DNA of 64,000 nucleotides from the NCBI GenBank assembly GCA_038503035.1, contig JAVSML010024265.1, positions 84,225 through 148,224 of the forward strand, read 5' to 3'. The notes beneath the pieces are model-generated. The model saw only the letters and a program-made list of their open reading frames with translations. It did no database searches and was not told where the DNA came from. The position numbers and the translations under genes were made by a program. How positions within the stretch are numbered: position 1 is the stretch's first letter; each line of letters starts with the position of its first letter. Below are positions 12,978-24,469 of the stretch, piece after piece. Origin of the DNA: Crocodylus rhombifer (taxonomy: Eukaryota > Chordata > Crocodylia > Crocodylidae).

Positions 12978-13242
12978 GTCACATCTACACCATAAAAGCA
13001 TCCTGCAAAGGAATGATGCAGTGAAGCATGACACACCCAGGGTGTGCACACACCACATCCTGAAATACCTGTACTGTGTCACTAGGTGCCCAACAATAAG
13101 CCCTCCTGTGAGGCTATGCTGTATGTCCAGTACCAAATCAAGTTGGCTTATTGTTACATCTCTGTCCAGCTGTTGTGAACAGAGGGATGTGGCACACCCC
13201 ATTGCAGGTCTCCCTGGCATAGTCCTTTGGGGGTGTAGACAT
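12978..13242. mobile_element. MITE-like element with TCTACAC-type ends
   Basis: The left end reads 'acatctacaccataaaagc'. The right end reads 'gggggtgtagacatg', whose complement starts 'catgtctacacc'. These short inverted ends enclose about 260 bp with no coding pattern. The ends resemble those of the element at about 12.0-12.3 kb, so the two may belong to one family. The exact limits and target-site duplication are not resolved. Confidence 0.4.
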
Positions 13243-13249
13243 GTTTTAT

Positions 13250-15700
13250 GTTATCTTCTCATTATTAGAGACACAAGCTCTTCATTATATGAAGAATTCA
13301 GGGGGAGGAGGCAACCTTGAAATATTTGTGTCTGCACCAAACCCCTACTGTGGATACAAGAGGATTTCAGTTGTGACAGTTATCAGTCTCAAGCCTGTCA
13401 TGGACAAGAAGTAAGGTTTTCAGAAATGCAATTTATATAATGTATTCTTCTCTCTTCCTAATTTCATTTTATTTCCTTTTTCTGCAGTACTTTTAGTTTC
13501 AGGGAGTTCCTGTGATCTGTGGGTAAGTCCCATTGCATTTTTCTGTTTTATTATTATCTCTATACATTTTTATTTGCACTGTGTATATGTATTTGTATTT
13601 ATAATATAAAACTCTCAGTAAACACTATAAAAAGAAAAAATGAGTGCAATTGAGCAACTACTTTGTGCAGACAATTTCTATGATTAGATGTACAAAACAG
13701 AATATTTTTTGTGCAAATGTAGAATTAGGTGCATGTCTTGGCCTTGGCTTGCGCTAATAACTCTTTTGAACATGAAATTATGTTAAGTGCAAATAATAGT
13801 TATATTATTGTTTGTGAACATTTTTTTCAGTACTAGGTGTTACATTTTTCAGTCACTCTCTCTTGCTTGCTTAAGCCTACATGCACGTACCCATGCGCAC
13901 ACGCGCGCACACACACACGCTGAGGTGAGAGAGATTATCTGAATCCAACCTAAACATTTTAATTTTTCAGTAAGCCATTTACTAAAAACACAGTTTAACC
14001 AAATGAAACCTTGTTGCATCTGGTCTAAGAATGTTTATTTCAAATAGCTGCATGGGATTTGTCATAGCCATGATGTGTAAGGTCTTAAAAAAATAGTCAT
14101 GAACAGATTCTTAATTGAAAGTAGGCTGCTAATCACACAGCTATATCCAATAAATGCCTACTATCAAAATAAGTGTTAGAAGGACAGCATTTTCAGTGCA
14201 GATGGATTAGGAAATAGACAGGTTTCGCTCCTCAGCCAGCAGTGATCTCTGAAATTCACTGGCGAGGAATTCATATTTTTGCCTATATTGTCCTTCAGAG
14301 GATGTATCTATTGCACAGTGTGTTTGGACCTTAAAAAGAAAGAGTTAAGATTCAGATAGATCAAATGTTAAAGCAGTTCGATTGCATTCACTCTACACAG
14401 AACAAAGTGGGAAATATAAACCCTCAGATGCCCTTCTGTATTTTACCTACACTCTTCTTCCTGGAACAGTTCAGCCAGACACACAACTGATTACTTTTGC
14501 CACTGTATAATGAATTTTACTCCACTATACATTTTGGACATTCAGAACTTAATAAATCTTTAGAGAAAAGTCTAGGTCAGAGCCTGTACAGTGCAGATTC
14601 CAAGCTTTTTACCTGGCGTTCTGATTAGCTTTCCTCAGATGCTCATTTACTGATGTGAGGTTTGGACTTTAATGCTATAACTGCAAAGCACAGCTTAGCT
14701 TGCTTGTGCAGAGCCTGCCATCTCCTGAGATTTGTTTTGGAACTGCTGGAAACCAATTTGCCTTACTTGCACTAGCTCTTCAACTCAAACTGGCAAACTG
14801 ACTGGTTCACATCACAGAATCTTTTTTATAGCTTGTGTATGAGAATAAAATATTAAGTGCCCTAGGCCCATTTAATGTGCATATGTGGTGTGTTTTCCTT
14901 GTGTGCACCCGTAATGTATAGAAAACAGAGAATTTTGTCTTTGACCACCAAAGGCATGCAAATTCAAAAAACTTCAAACCCTTCCCCTGCAGTACACCTC
15001 CAGAGTGAGAAAGCCAAAGTCATTTAGGAAAAGTCACACATGGGAAGAGACCTTGAAATTTTTTTAAAGAGCTTTCTCTACTATCTCTCACTCAGAATGT
15101 TTACAGTATTCCCTCGTCAGTGATTAGCACTGCTACGCAACTATGCTATGCAAACAGCAGTCATTCGAGGTGAGAAGGAGGATGGCTGAACATGTTCAGA
15201 AAAAAACTCTACCTCCCCCATCCTGGAGTGTCCATTTCTGGAAATGAACTTGAACCAAATCTGAAATGTTTGAATAAATATTTTTCACTTTTGTTTTTTA
15301 CCAAGGACCAGAATTGAGTCAGTGAGCAATGGAGGGAAACTTGGGGAGGAAAAGGGATAGTTTAGGAACACAGAAAACAGAATGCTATAACCCAGACTGT
15401 CAAAATGTATGTTGCACATGTCCAAATATGAAACTTTTGACAAAATGTTTAAGAGGAATATATTCCCAACTCCATATGTCTTTAGGAGAGTTTATGATTA
15501 GCACATATTTTGCTTTTTCCCAGAAGAATAACACTATTATCAGATAGCTTTTCCATTTCTTTTAAAGTTGTACAGTTATACTGAAGGCAGAAAAATAGAC
15601 TGAAATACAAGCGACTTTGCAAATTAACAGCATAAAACAAGCCATCATCAGAGTAGATGTAAGTAAGTAGAGCTGGACAGGGGTTTCTTTTGGTGAGCTG
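13250..15700. other. AT-rich sequence without recognised gene
   Basis: Nothing coding is visible. A short (CA)n-type simple repeat with CpG interruptions lies at about 13895-13920. Confidence 0.5.
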
Positions 15701-15779
15701 TTTATTCACTGACAAATGTGGGTGGAACTTGGCAAACAGCTCAGATGAGAAAATGCCAAATATATATACAGAAACAGAC

Positions 15780-16160
15780 TGAGAAGCGGGCAACACGGGC
15801 AATTGCCCAGAGCACCATAGACAGGAGTGCGCCAAACACACACACACACGAGCAGCCCATGCACACAGCAGAGCTTTCCCCCCACACCACCCCAGGCAAT
15901 CCCTACTCCAGGTAGGAGGAGTGGTGCCCATTGCAGCCCACTCCCTACCTCCAGCTACTGTTTACGAGGAGCCAGGCTGGGCACAGATGGGTGGTGTAGC
16001 GCCTGCTCCAGTCCACCTGCCTTGCTCCTGAACAGCTGCACTGGTGTCTGCCCACTCAACTCTTGGTGCATCCTGCTGTTCTGCCTTCCTACCAGATTGT
16101 GCCCCACTCCCCTGCATGCCTGTCTCTGCCTGCAGCCATGGCAATGACTTGGAGGTGGTC
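15780..16160. other. GC-rich repeat-like block
   Basis: A sharp rise in GC against AT-rich flanks begins at 'gcgggcaacacgggcaattg' and contains a (CA)7 run near 15838. Opposing frames (15827-16147 + and 15962-16162 -) reflect base composition, not genes. It borders the antisense LINE that starts near 16165. It may be the core of a non-autonomous DNA transposon; I could not find paired ends. Confidence 0.35.
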
Positions 16161-16164
16161 ATTC

Positions 16165-17715
16165 TCAGGCCTTGTTCCCACCCAAATTCATCTTCTTGAA
16201 CATGAGTGACCAGAACTGTATGGAGTATTCCACGTGATATTTCACTAGTGCCTTGTACAATGGAATAAATACTTCCCCTATCTTCTTATTACATCATAGA
16301 ATTTTTTTTGTCTCTTTCATGACCACATCAAACTGGAGGCTCAGCCACCCTGTGATCAACCAATACATCTGGTCTGTGTCTTCCTCAATATTTCCAACTA
16401 AGACGTTCCAAGCTTATAGCAAAAATTCTTCTAATTAGTGCCTAAATTCATGGTCTTGCCCTTTGCACAATTAAATTTAATTCTATATCTATTACACTAA
16501 TTGTCAAGGTCATGTAATTCTTTCCATATGATATTTTAACCTTCCTCTGTACTGGCAGTGTGTCCCAACTTTGTGTTGTCAGCATCTTTCATTGGTCCAC
16601 ACTCCCTTCTTATGTCAAGGTCATTAATGATCAATGATCAAGAAAGATCAATCTGAAGATTGAACCTTGAGGAATTCCACTAGTAATCCCTCCCCAATCT
16701 GGTATTTATGTCATGATCTGCCTTTTCGCTAGTTTCTAACCATCTAATTCTTCCCTTAATCACCATCTTCTCCAACTTTGTCTATCACTTCCTGTGGGGC
16801 ACCATATCAAGGGTTTTTTTCCAGAGTCCACAGAGATGTGATTTACCGTATTTCTTTTGTTTACCAGATCTTGTCAAAGCAAGATATCTGATTAATATGG
16901 CATGATCTACTGTGGCAAACCCCTGTTGCATTTTATCCCATTTTCACCTTATTGCCATATCCTTTTAATTAGTCTTCCTTCCATACTTGTTCTAAAGTCT
17001 AATTTATTGGTAAAATCAGAATAATTGACCTGTTGGTACCTCATTCACTCCTTTTCCTTCTTGAAGACAGCTCTAACATTTGCCATTTCCTCTTTTGACT
17101 GATTTATTAAAAATCATTTTTATTGGACTTATGTTCTCATGAGTCAGTTTCTTCAAAATTCTGACATGAAGATTACTTGGACCCACCAACTTGATGAGTG
17201 CATTGATCTCTTCAGGTTCTGATTCTGTTTCATTTCGTTTCCATTTTGATATCATCGCTGTTATTATCCCTCTGTCCCTCCCCCCATGTTTATCATCATT
17301 GTCCTGATGATGAGAATAATAATGATAACTGAGGCCAAGTATTTATTCAGTTTTGGGGTGTACATAGATTATTTTTAATCTCTACCCCATCCTCACTGCA
17401 CAGTGGTCCTGAATCTAATTTTCTTATATTGTCTCTTATCTGGCTGAAGAACCTTTGCTTATTTGTTTTAATGTCCTTTGCAAGGTTTATCTCAGCTTGA
17501 GTTTTAGCAATTTTCACTTTTATGCCTACACTTCTTAACTGCTAAGATGTAGTGGGTTTCTCTTTCCTTTTTTTTTGCTGATCAGTACTTTTTCCATCTC
17601 CTTCTATGCTCTGTGTTTACTTCTAATATTCTTTTTGATGTGGCCATTCATCCAATTTGTCTGGAGTTCGTGCCTATAAGATTTCCACCCCTTCCCTCCT
17701 CCCCACTTTCTTGGG
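16165..17715 (-). mobile_element. Ancient CR1/L3-like LINE, RT region (antisense)
   Basis: On the minus strand this is the degraded ORF2 of a CR1-clade LINE. The complement of about 16650-16690 gives TSGIPQGSI, the RT substrate-binding motif. The complement of 17073-17255 gives GPSNLHVRILKKL ... IFNKS, matching the start of the RT fingers region (the usual form is [13 protein letters not shown]). Many stops and indels interrupt it. The piece ends near 17715, next to a sense-strand endonuclease fragment, so the original element has been rearranged or two copies abut. Assignment to L3 rather than another old CR1 lineage is tentative. Confidence 0.75.
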
Positions 17716-17739
17716 ATACATGTTTATTTCAGAGAGTTT

Positions 17740-18045
17740 ATTGTATGTAGTGAGGACATTGTAGAAAAAGTAATCATAGAAAATAATTTTGGATCAAGTG
17801 AACAAGAGATGATTCCATTTAAATTAAGCAGAAGAATAAGTAAAACATGGTCTGTGACTAAGGTTCTTGATTTCAAATGCACAAATTTTGAAAAAGTTTG
17901 CAAACTAGTTAATGAATGCAACAGGACTCAACAACTTGCACATAGAGAAGGCATGACTTCTTTAAGTCAAAGATGAAAAAAACTGTGCCTAAAATAACTT
18001 CACCTTGTGTTAGTTAAGGGATTGTTTAGAGAACAAATCTCTTGG
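17740..18045 (+). pseudogene. CR1/L3-like endonuclease C-terminal fragment (sense)
   Basis: Reading + from about 17755 gives VEKVIIENNFGSSEQEMI and, after a short stretch, KVLDFKCTNFEKV. This matches the end of the CR1-clade APE-type endonuclease (normally ...GxLGxSDHxMIEF...) and the linker that follows (...xVLDFRRADFxKL...). The catalytic SDH has become SEQ, so the enzyme is dead. Its orientation is opposite to the RT fragment immediately to the left. Confidence 0.7.
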
Positions 18046-18064
18046 GTATCACATCTAAGACTAC

Positions 18065-18150
18065 GGTGGCACAGTGGTGCGGATGCTTTATTATAGTTGG
18101 AGGCATGGATGTGAACTCTGTTCCACACTCCTATTGAAGGCCACCCCCAG
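18065..18150 (+). mobile_element. Possible tRNA-derived SINE head
   Basis: 'ggtggcacagtggtgcgga' resembles an A box and 'ggatgtgaactctgttcc' a decayed B box at about the right spacing. No clear 3' tail or target duplication was found. A chance match is possible. Confidence 0.25.
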
Positions 18151-18383
18151 TTTGTAAATGACTACCTCTTCATTCAGGATGAGGGTTCAGAAGCAGCTGG
18201 ATATGTTGCTAGTTGCATCATCTCCCCTGTGTCATTGATGATAGAAACTGGTGTGCCTCACTATGTTGGCTTGATAGACTATTTGGCTTGGGCAGACCTG
18301 TGACTTATCATTATTAGTAGCATTTGTTCTCTCACCTGTACCCAGCAAGAGAGACTACCATAATGTCACAGTTCCTGGTAGTA

Positions 18384-19482
18384 CAGTCAGGCTTTGATTT
18401 ACATGGTGGTTACGTTCTTGAAAAAACACCATGCAAATAGAAATCATGTAAAAAAGATACCGAGGGTCTACGGCAAATAAGGGTTTAGGTTCCAGATGCA
18501 GCCGATAACGTGGTTGATAAATATGCATGCGCGCAGCTGCAGTGCAGCACGCAGGCAGCAAAGAGCAGAGCCTGGCAGCTTGAAGAGCTGGTGTGCTGGA
18601 AAGGGAGGGGAGAGGAAAGGGGCATGGGGAGGGCAGATCAACACCCCCCGCAATGAGGGAGGAGTGGGGCAGGGGCAGACACTGCTCCACCAGGATGGGG
18701 CGGGGCGCAGGACGGAGCCACTGCTTATCTGGGGCGTTGCGGGGGGGTGGCTCCTGCCAACGTGCTCACCCCAGGAGGGCACATAGGGGTGTGTGCCACC
18801 AGATCTGTGCAGGGTAGGGTGGGCAGGCTACAGCTGCAGGCTGGAGTAAGGGCTGTGCTGGGATTTTCTTGGTGGGGGCTGGTCTCAGGGTGGGCGTTGG
18901 CAGCACTGGAATGGGGCTACAGGGGGGGCTTCAGCCACCTCAAATTTTGCCATAGCCCCCCCATAGTCCCCTTCCAGTGCTGCCACTGCCCTCCCTGAGC
19001 CCAGCCTGGCTCAGCCCCCATTGAGTACAGCCCCATGCAGCCCTGGCTCCAGCCTGCAGCTGAAGCTTACCCCACCTCATCCCATGCAGATCCAGGGAGC
19101 ACATGCACCCTGCCCCGTGCCCTCCCAGGGTGTTTACAGTGGTGGGAACTATGCCCCCCAAGCTTCCCAGATGAGCCATGGTTCTGTCCTGCACCTGCCC
19201 CAACCTGGCTAGACAGTGCCTGCCCCAGGCCCTCCTTCACTGTGGGGGGCATCAATCTGCCCCTCCCATGCCCCTTCCCTTCCCTTCCACCACAACACAA
19301 CACACTTACCAGCTACACTGAGAAGCGACCAGCTGATTCTAGACACATCTGTGCATCTTGGCAACCACACTGCACCGTGTAAAACTGAATCCATACCTTT
19401 TACAGAAATAAAGGGTCACAATTAATTGACCATGCATAACTGAAACTGTGCAAAAAATACTGTGCAAATTGAGGCCCGACTA
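18384..19482. mobile_element. Tigger/pogo-like non-autonomous element with GC-rich core
   Basis: The element starts cagtcaggctttgatttaca. Its right end, read inward, is tagtcgggcctcaatttgca. These two inverted ends are clearly homologous, and TA dinucleotides flank the unit (18382-18383 and 19483-19484), as expected for Tc1/mariner-superfamily insertion. The outer 100-150 bp are AT-rich. The core (about 18530-19320) is strongly GC-rich and carries many overlapping frames on both strands (for example 18355-18690 -, 18496-18786 +, 19035-19382 +). None resembles a transposase, so the unit would need an enzyme supplied elsewhere. Confidence 0.8.
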
Positions 19483-19714
19483 TATTTATCTCTTTAATAA
19501 CATTACAGAAATCTCTATCCAAATATGTTCCTGGAAGACCATACTGAACTCTTGGACTACCCCATGGGAACCTCCTTTACAATCCTTTACCAAAGTGAAC
19601 TTAACTCAAAATGATTTTGTTTTATTCACACTAGCTCTTAATTCTTTACAGCCTGTCATGTCATTAATGTACAGCACTATCCCACCTTTACCTTTAGTCC
19701 ATATTTGAGTCTTT

Positions 19715-20260
19715 ATGGGTGTGAAAAAGCATTCAAACAACCTGACTTGGGTTAGGCAGCTTACTTTAACCTGCCTAAACCTGAGTCAGTTTTTACCACA
19801 CGTAGGCATTCACCCAGGCAGCCAAAAATAAGTAAGTTGGGGGGAGTGGGGCTGATGGGATTGGGGGCCAGTGGGTCTGTGGAAAGGGCTAACAGGTGCC
19901 AGATGGACTGGTGGGTTGCAAGGGGGTGGGGGCTGGCAGGTCCTGAGGAAGTAGTTAGGAGTAACAGGAAGGTTAAAACAGAACAGCCTCAGGGCTGTGA
20001 TGAGCAGTTGGACTTTCCCAAACATGGGTCTGTGCTGTGGGCAGGCATTTATTAGGCCAAGTTAACCCATTTTAGATCAGGCTGATGCAATACCTAGGCT
20101 GATGCAAAGTCAATTCACCTCCTGAGGTGACCTAATTTTGATCAGGTGCAACATTTTTAGGGTGATTTAAGCCCTGTTAATGCCTACACAACCCGGCATT
20201 TAGATTGACCTAACTTTGGTTAGGTCAATCTAAATGTGACACTTGTATGCACCCTGTACC
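19715..20260. mobile_element. MITE candidate with hairpins near both ends
   Basis: The left side has 'gggtgtgaaaaagcattc' followed by an imperfect hairpin (about 19741-19795, arms ctgacttgggttaggc and gcctaaacctgagtcag). The right side has a perfect 18-bp-arm hairpin (20197-20236) followed by 'tgacacttgtatgcaccc', whose complement begins gggtgcatacaagtgtca. Similar ends with subterminal hairpins fit a foldback-type or MITE element. The target duplication is not evident and the limits are approximate. Confidence 0.5.
20197..20236. repeat. Perfect 18-bp-arm hairpin
   Basis: Left arm catttagattgacctaac (20197-20214), loop tttg, right arm gttaggtcaatctaaatg (20219-20236). It is fully complementary. 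It is best explained as the subterminal hairpin of the surrounding MITE candidate rather than a terminator or RNA gene. Confidence 0.9.
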
Positions 20261-20264
20261 TTTA

Positions 20265-22295
20265 TTTGCATCTCTCCTGAGCAGTGCATACTCTTGAGCA
20301 CCTCTGCTTCAGTCAGGATTGCTATTCTATCATACCTCTGTTATCTCTAGAATATTCATTACCGGTTTCATATTCTGCACCAGTAGCTCAAGTTCCTGCA
20401 TTCTGTAGTCCAGGCTCCTTACATTAGCATCCAAACATTTTAGTTGTTTCCTTTGAGCCATGCCCAGACACAATTCTGTTAGTTAGGTGACATCTGACAT
20501 TTGGGACCTGAAATAGTTCAAATTCTTCTTTTTAAAATGATTGTTTTGTTTAGGAAAAAATTATGATAATTTCAAAAAGGAAACTAAAAAACCAAACTAC
20601 ATCATTTCACTTTGGGTCAAAGGGAATATTTCACTTGGCCTGAAACAAGTGTTTTCACTTTTTTATTTTGCTAAAAAAACAAGCAGGAACAAAAAAATTT
20701 AGTTTGTGTTGATGGAAAATTCAAGCAGTAAACAAACAAAAAAATTAGTTATTTCTGTATTAACTGAACATTTTTGCTTGCGGTTTACTTTTCCAGAAAT
20801 GCTTGGTTTGTAAATCAAACAGTTAGTGTCTAGATCTACACAGAAATTCCTTAAGCAAAAACATCTCCAGCAGGAACATCCTTAAAAGGTATTCAAAAAT
20901 TCTGAATGGAAAGCTTCTAAATGCATATGTGAAATAGGTGATATTAAGTAATTTATCATATATAAACTATTCAGCTTATGTTCTGGAAGCACAGGTAGTG
21001 TGTTAATTCTCAATGTAGGGCTATAAAATAAGCTAAGTTTGTAATCTCCAGCTTTATCATTCTGGGGTTGTAGGAACATCAACATTCTGACTGAACAATA
21101 CCATTAAAACATATTTTTTATGCTAACATATCTCTAAAATTGCTGAATAAATTTGGTTACATATTCTGAAATAGATTTGTCTTTGGGTTTGGACCAAGCA
21201 TGGTAAATTTTGTGCCAAAGAAATTTGATTGACATAGATAAAAGAAACTGAAACAGTAGTTTAAGGAAGTAGAAGCACACACTTTAATCCAACATGAACT
21301 ACACTGATTGCACTCAAGACTGACTACAGCACTTACGCTGCAGCATGTGTAGGCTAATATGTCCGGAAGCTAATGTGTCCTGAGGGCCAAGATTTGCCCT
21401 GATAATTGTAAGACAGCTACAACTATTACCTTTACAAACATATATTAACATTCAGTAAAAATTTTAGAAGTAGGGTGAATTAGCCAATGCTGATCTCTGG
21501 GATATTGCTGCTAAAAAAGTTTTCTGACCTAGTTAGGTTAAAACTAGCTATATAAAGCAGTATATCTCTATACTGCGTTGCAGTCACTGTGACTGCAATG
21601 TAGACAAAAACATAGGAGGTGCCACCTATTCTATTGATCCATCTTGTTATCAACAGCTAGCAACCCATCATAAAACTCCTGAGTAAATTTTGCTTATTCT
21701 GGTAGGTGCATGGTTTATTAACTTGACTGGGTATAAGAAATATAAGTGGGTGTCACCTTTGAGTAGAGACAGTTAAGGACAAAGACAGGGAAGTCTTGCA
21801 GGAAAACCTAGGCACAGTCTGGCTTGGGGAAAAAAAAGCTTCAGTTAAAGTTTATATTTTGTTGTTGTCATTTTGGTTACCAACAAAGCCAACCCCTAGG
21901 AAGGGGTCAGTTTGACCTTATAGTGTCACACAGAGTTTATTTGAGCCAGAGTGGGAATGCCACCTGCTCACACAAAGAAATTCAAAGCCAGCCTGTCCTA
22001 AATCATGCCATTGCACTCAGTTATTGCATATACATCCCCCAGCACAGCATGATCTTATGTATTATATATACTGTAATTAGGCAAAATGGTGTGAGTTAAG
22101 AATAAAGTGGCAGCCTTAATTACTGATTTTTCTTGCTGTTTTTGTTTTCTCCAGCACTGTTACTTTTACAGGTTTTTTTCCTCTCTGGGCCAAGTTCTGA
22201 GGTACTTATTTATGGCACAAGAGTAATCCAAAGTATATACTTACTCAGAAATGCAAAAGAGGCATACAATGGTACTCCTCTGCAGAGGCTTTCTA
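20265..22295. other. AT-rich sequence without recognised gene
   Basis: No coding-like frame was found; the largest is 21824-22099 (+, 91 codons), without recognisable motifs. A 21-bp palindrome at 21579-21599 sits in a patch with 'gcaatgtagac', which resembles a MITE end, but no full element could be delimited. Confidence 0.45.
21579..21599. repeat. 21-bp perfect palindrome
   Basis: Arms ttgcagtcac and gtgactgcaa flank a central t. The following 'gcaatgtagacaaaa' resembles ends of small sauropsid DNA transposons, so this may be the middle or end of a decayed MITE. Confidence 0.75.
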
Positions 22296-22306
22296 GTGTC
22301 ATAGTA

Positions 22307-22523
22307 TAGTAGTTTTCAACCTTATTTCCATTTGCAGACCCCTACAAAACTTTGAATGGAAGTGCAGACCCCACTGGAAATTTTGAAAGGAGGTGCAAAC
22401 CACTTTGAATTGTAAGTGTGGGTATTCACATACTTTTCATTGATTACAGTCATCTTTCGCAGGGCCCTTAATCATAGGGTGTGAGCCCCCATGGATCTGT
22501 GGACCATAGGTTGAAAACCACTA
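22307..22523. mobile_element. hAT (Charlie-like) MITE with 8-bp target duplication
   Basis: The left end is tagtagttttcaacct. The right end read inward is tagtggttttcaacctatgg, a good terminal inverted repeat of the 'tggttctcaacc' type. Identical 8-bp flanks, tcatagta at 22299-22306 and 22524-22531, are the target-site duplication size typical of hAT. The 217-bp unit has no coding capacity. Confidence 0.9.
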
Positions 22524-22534
22524 TCATAGTACAT

Positions 22535-24285
22535 GGAGGATGGGGGCAAGATTGGGAGAAGCAGCCTCACAACTGCTCCCTTTCCCACACATTGGAAGCA
22601 GAGGTTGAGCTTAGCTACACTAGACCCTCTCTCCCTCCCATTTAACCTACTGACTAGCTAAAAGGGCAGTTGTTTTATGCTAGTTCTAGGGACTGGTGCA
22701 CATTACTTCTGCCCTGGAGCAAAGCAGGATTCAGGGACTAGCTTGTGGCTCTCTGTCATAATCTGGTCCCTAGTCTGGTGCTGCAATGTGTGACTGCTTT
22801 CTTGGGGTTTGTGGCTGTCACAGTCTAAGCCTTCATGCGCTCTTCTCAGTCCTTATGTTGACGGAAGTTTGCTTGTCTAAAAATCGAGTAGGGTCCCCTG
22901 GATTTGGTCCCCTGTTAATATGGTGACTGATACTGTGACTTTTTTTCCCACAGAGTGCTGCACAGTGAGAGTGTTTCTAAAAGCTCTGCATAAAATGTAA
23001 ACAAGGTAGAAGAGTTAGGTCTGTAATGAGCATCCTCTCTGCAGAAATGATGCTCATGCAGGGATGAAGCTCTTCATTCATTTGAGCTCATCTCACTCCA
23101 TGACATGTATTTCTTCTTATAGTGTAGTAGCTATGAATCCATAACAGTGCCACAGCACGTGCACATTAGATATTAGCTGCGATTGAGTTTGAATGTTGTC
23201 ATTTAACAAAGAGAGGAACAAGCCTGGGATCAAAAAAATTTTGATTTAATGGGATTAGAAAGAGCTCCATATACTCTATGTGATTTTTTTTTTATGGTTG
23301 CACACTGTGTCAAGAATTTGGTAATTTATAAAAATTCTTGATGGAAATATATGAATATACCAGTCAAAGTAATAATTAATTCCCTTGAGAAAATGCTCAT
23401 TAAAAAAAAATCTGTTACAAAAAAAGAAAATTCTGAGAAGCTGAGAGATCACAATGTAAGCTAGCTGCCAATTAAGCTTTCATGGGGCTGAGAGGAAAAT
23501 GAAGGCAACAATATAGCTTTCTGGCTGGGGATTTGATCTTCCAGATAACCTCTGAATTGCAGTGTTTCACTTACTCAAAGCCCTGCTGAAATACATCCTG
23601 GTTGATTATGCCATAATACTGTACACTTATCCTCACACATGAGGAAGTAGTCTATTACTCACAAATGTATTTGGTTATGAACAAGACACAATCACATTCT
23701 TTTCATAAGTGAGTCCATAAGGAAAAGTGCAAAATTCTTCTAATTTTTTCATGGTATTTTCCAATAAATAAGTGTTCACTAATTCTTCTGCTGGGCACTT
23801 GATTGTACATCACCACATATTTTATTGGATCATTTAGCTGGGCCAACTATATGGCTACATGCATAAAAATTGGTTTGATAACATATGGTAATATATGAAC
23901 CTTCATTCGCAAGAGCAGGTGGCTATTCTAAGAGTAAAACTGCCCAATACATTTAGTTTGAGAAGTAAACCTTAATAGAATTTAAAAGCCCTGTTAAAAT
24001 AGGACCCAATTCTGCAACATTTATCCACCTGTTCATGTGAATGGTCTCATCCAGTCCAAATCTAATCTCACTGACTGGTGTAGTTTGAAGTCAGGACAGT
24101 TATATGAATGTAATACTGGTTCAAATACAATGGAAACAAGGATGTCAATTCTTAAACTTAAATATAAGGCCAAATCATTGCAATATTCTAGAAAATCTGC
24201 ACACTGTAGAGAACGACATACTTTATTGTGCTGCCAAAATTACCCAGTGACAGAAAAGTCATCACATCATGGGGCAGGAATCCAC
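22535..24285. other. AT-rich sequence without recognised feature
   Basis: No gene-like frame; the largest (24037-24291 +, 84 codons) shows no domain. I see no clear repeat ends. Confidence 0.5.
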
Positions 24286-24455
24286 AAGTGACTGGTGCCT
24301 CCTGAGTCTGTGGAGGGGCACCCGCAGAAGCTGCTGCCAAGGACAGCAGCAGGGACGGGGCTGATGAGCACCTGCAGAAGCCACAACTGCCATCAGCCCT
24401 GTCGGGGGGGGGGGCATATGCCCCCTCAGGCTTCCCCTACCAGTCGCCTATGGGA
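24286..24455. mobile_element. hAT-like short GC-rich element (tentative)
   Basis: A GC-rich island of about 170 bp has 'agtgactggtgcctcctgag' on the left. On the right, read inward, it has 'ataggcgactggtaggggaa'. The flanks 'gaatccaca' and 'gattccacg' could be a decayed target duplication. A run of ten or more g lies near 24403. No open frame of interest is present. Confidence 0.45.
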
Positions 24456-24469
24456 TTCCACGTATTAAG

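Noticed and set aside
18065..18150. tRNA gene
   Set aside because: A/B-box-like words are present but no cloverleaf with paired acceptor and anticodon stems can be drawn; kept only as a weak SINE candidate.
18355..19382. Overlapping frames on both strands in the GC-rich core as genes
   Set aside because: Simultaneous frames on both strands with Pro/Gly/Ala bias are what GC-rich non-coding DNA gives, and the block lies inside a Tigger-like element.
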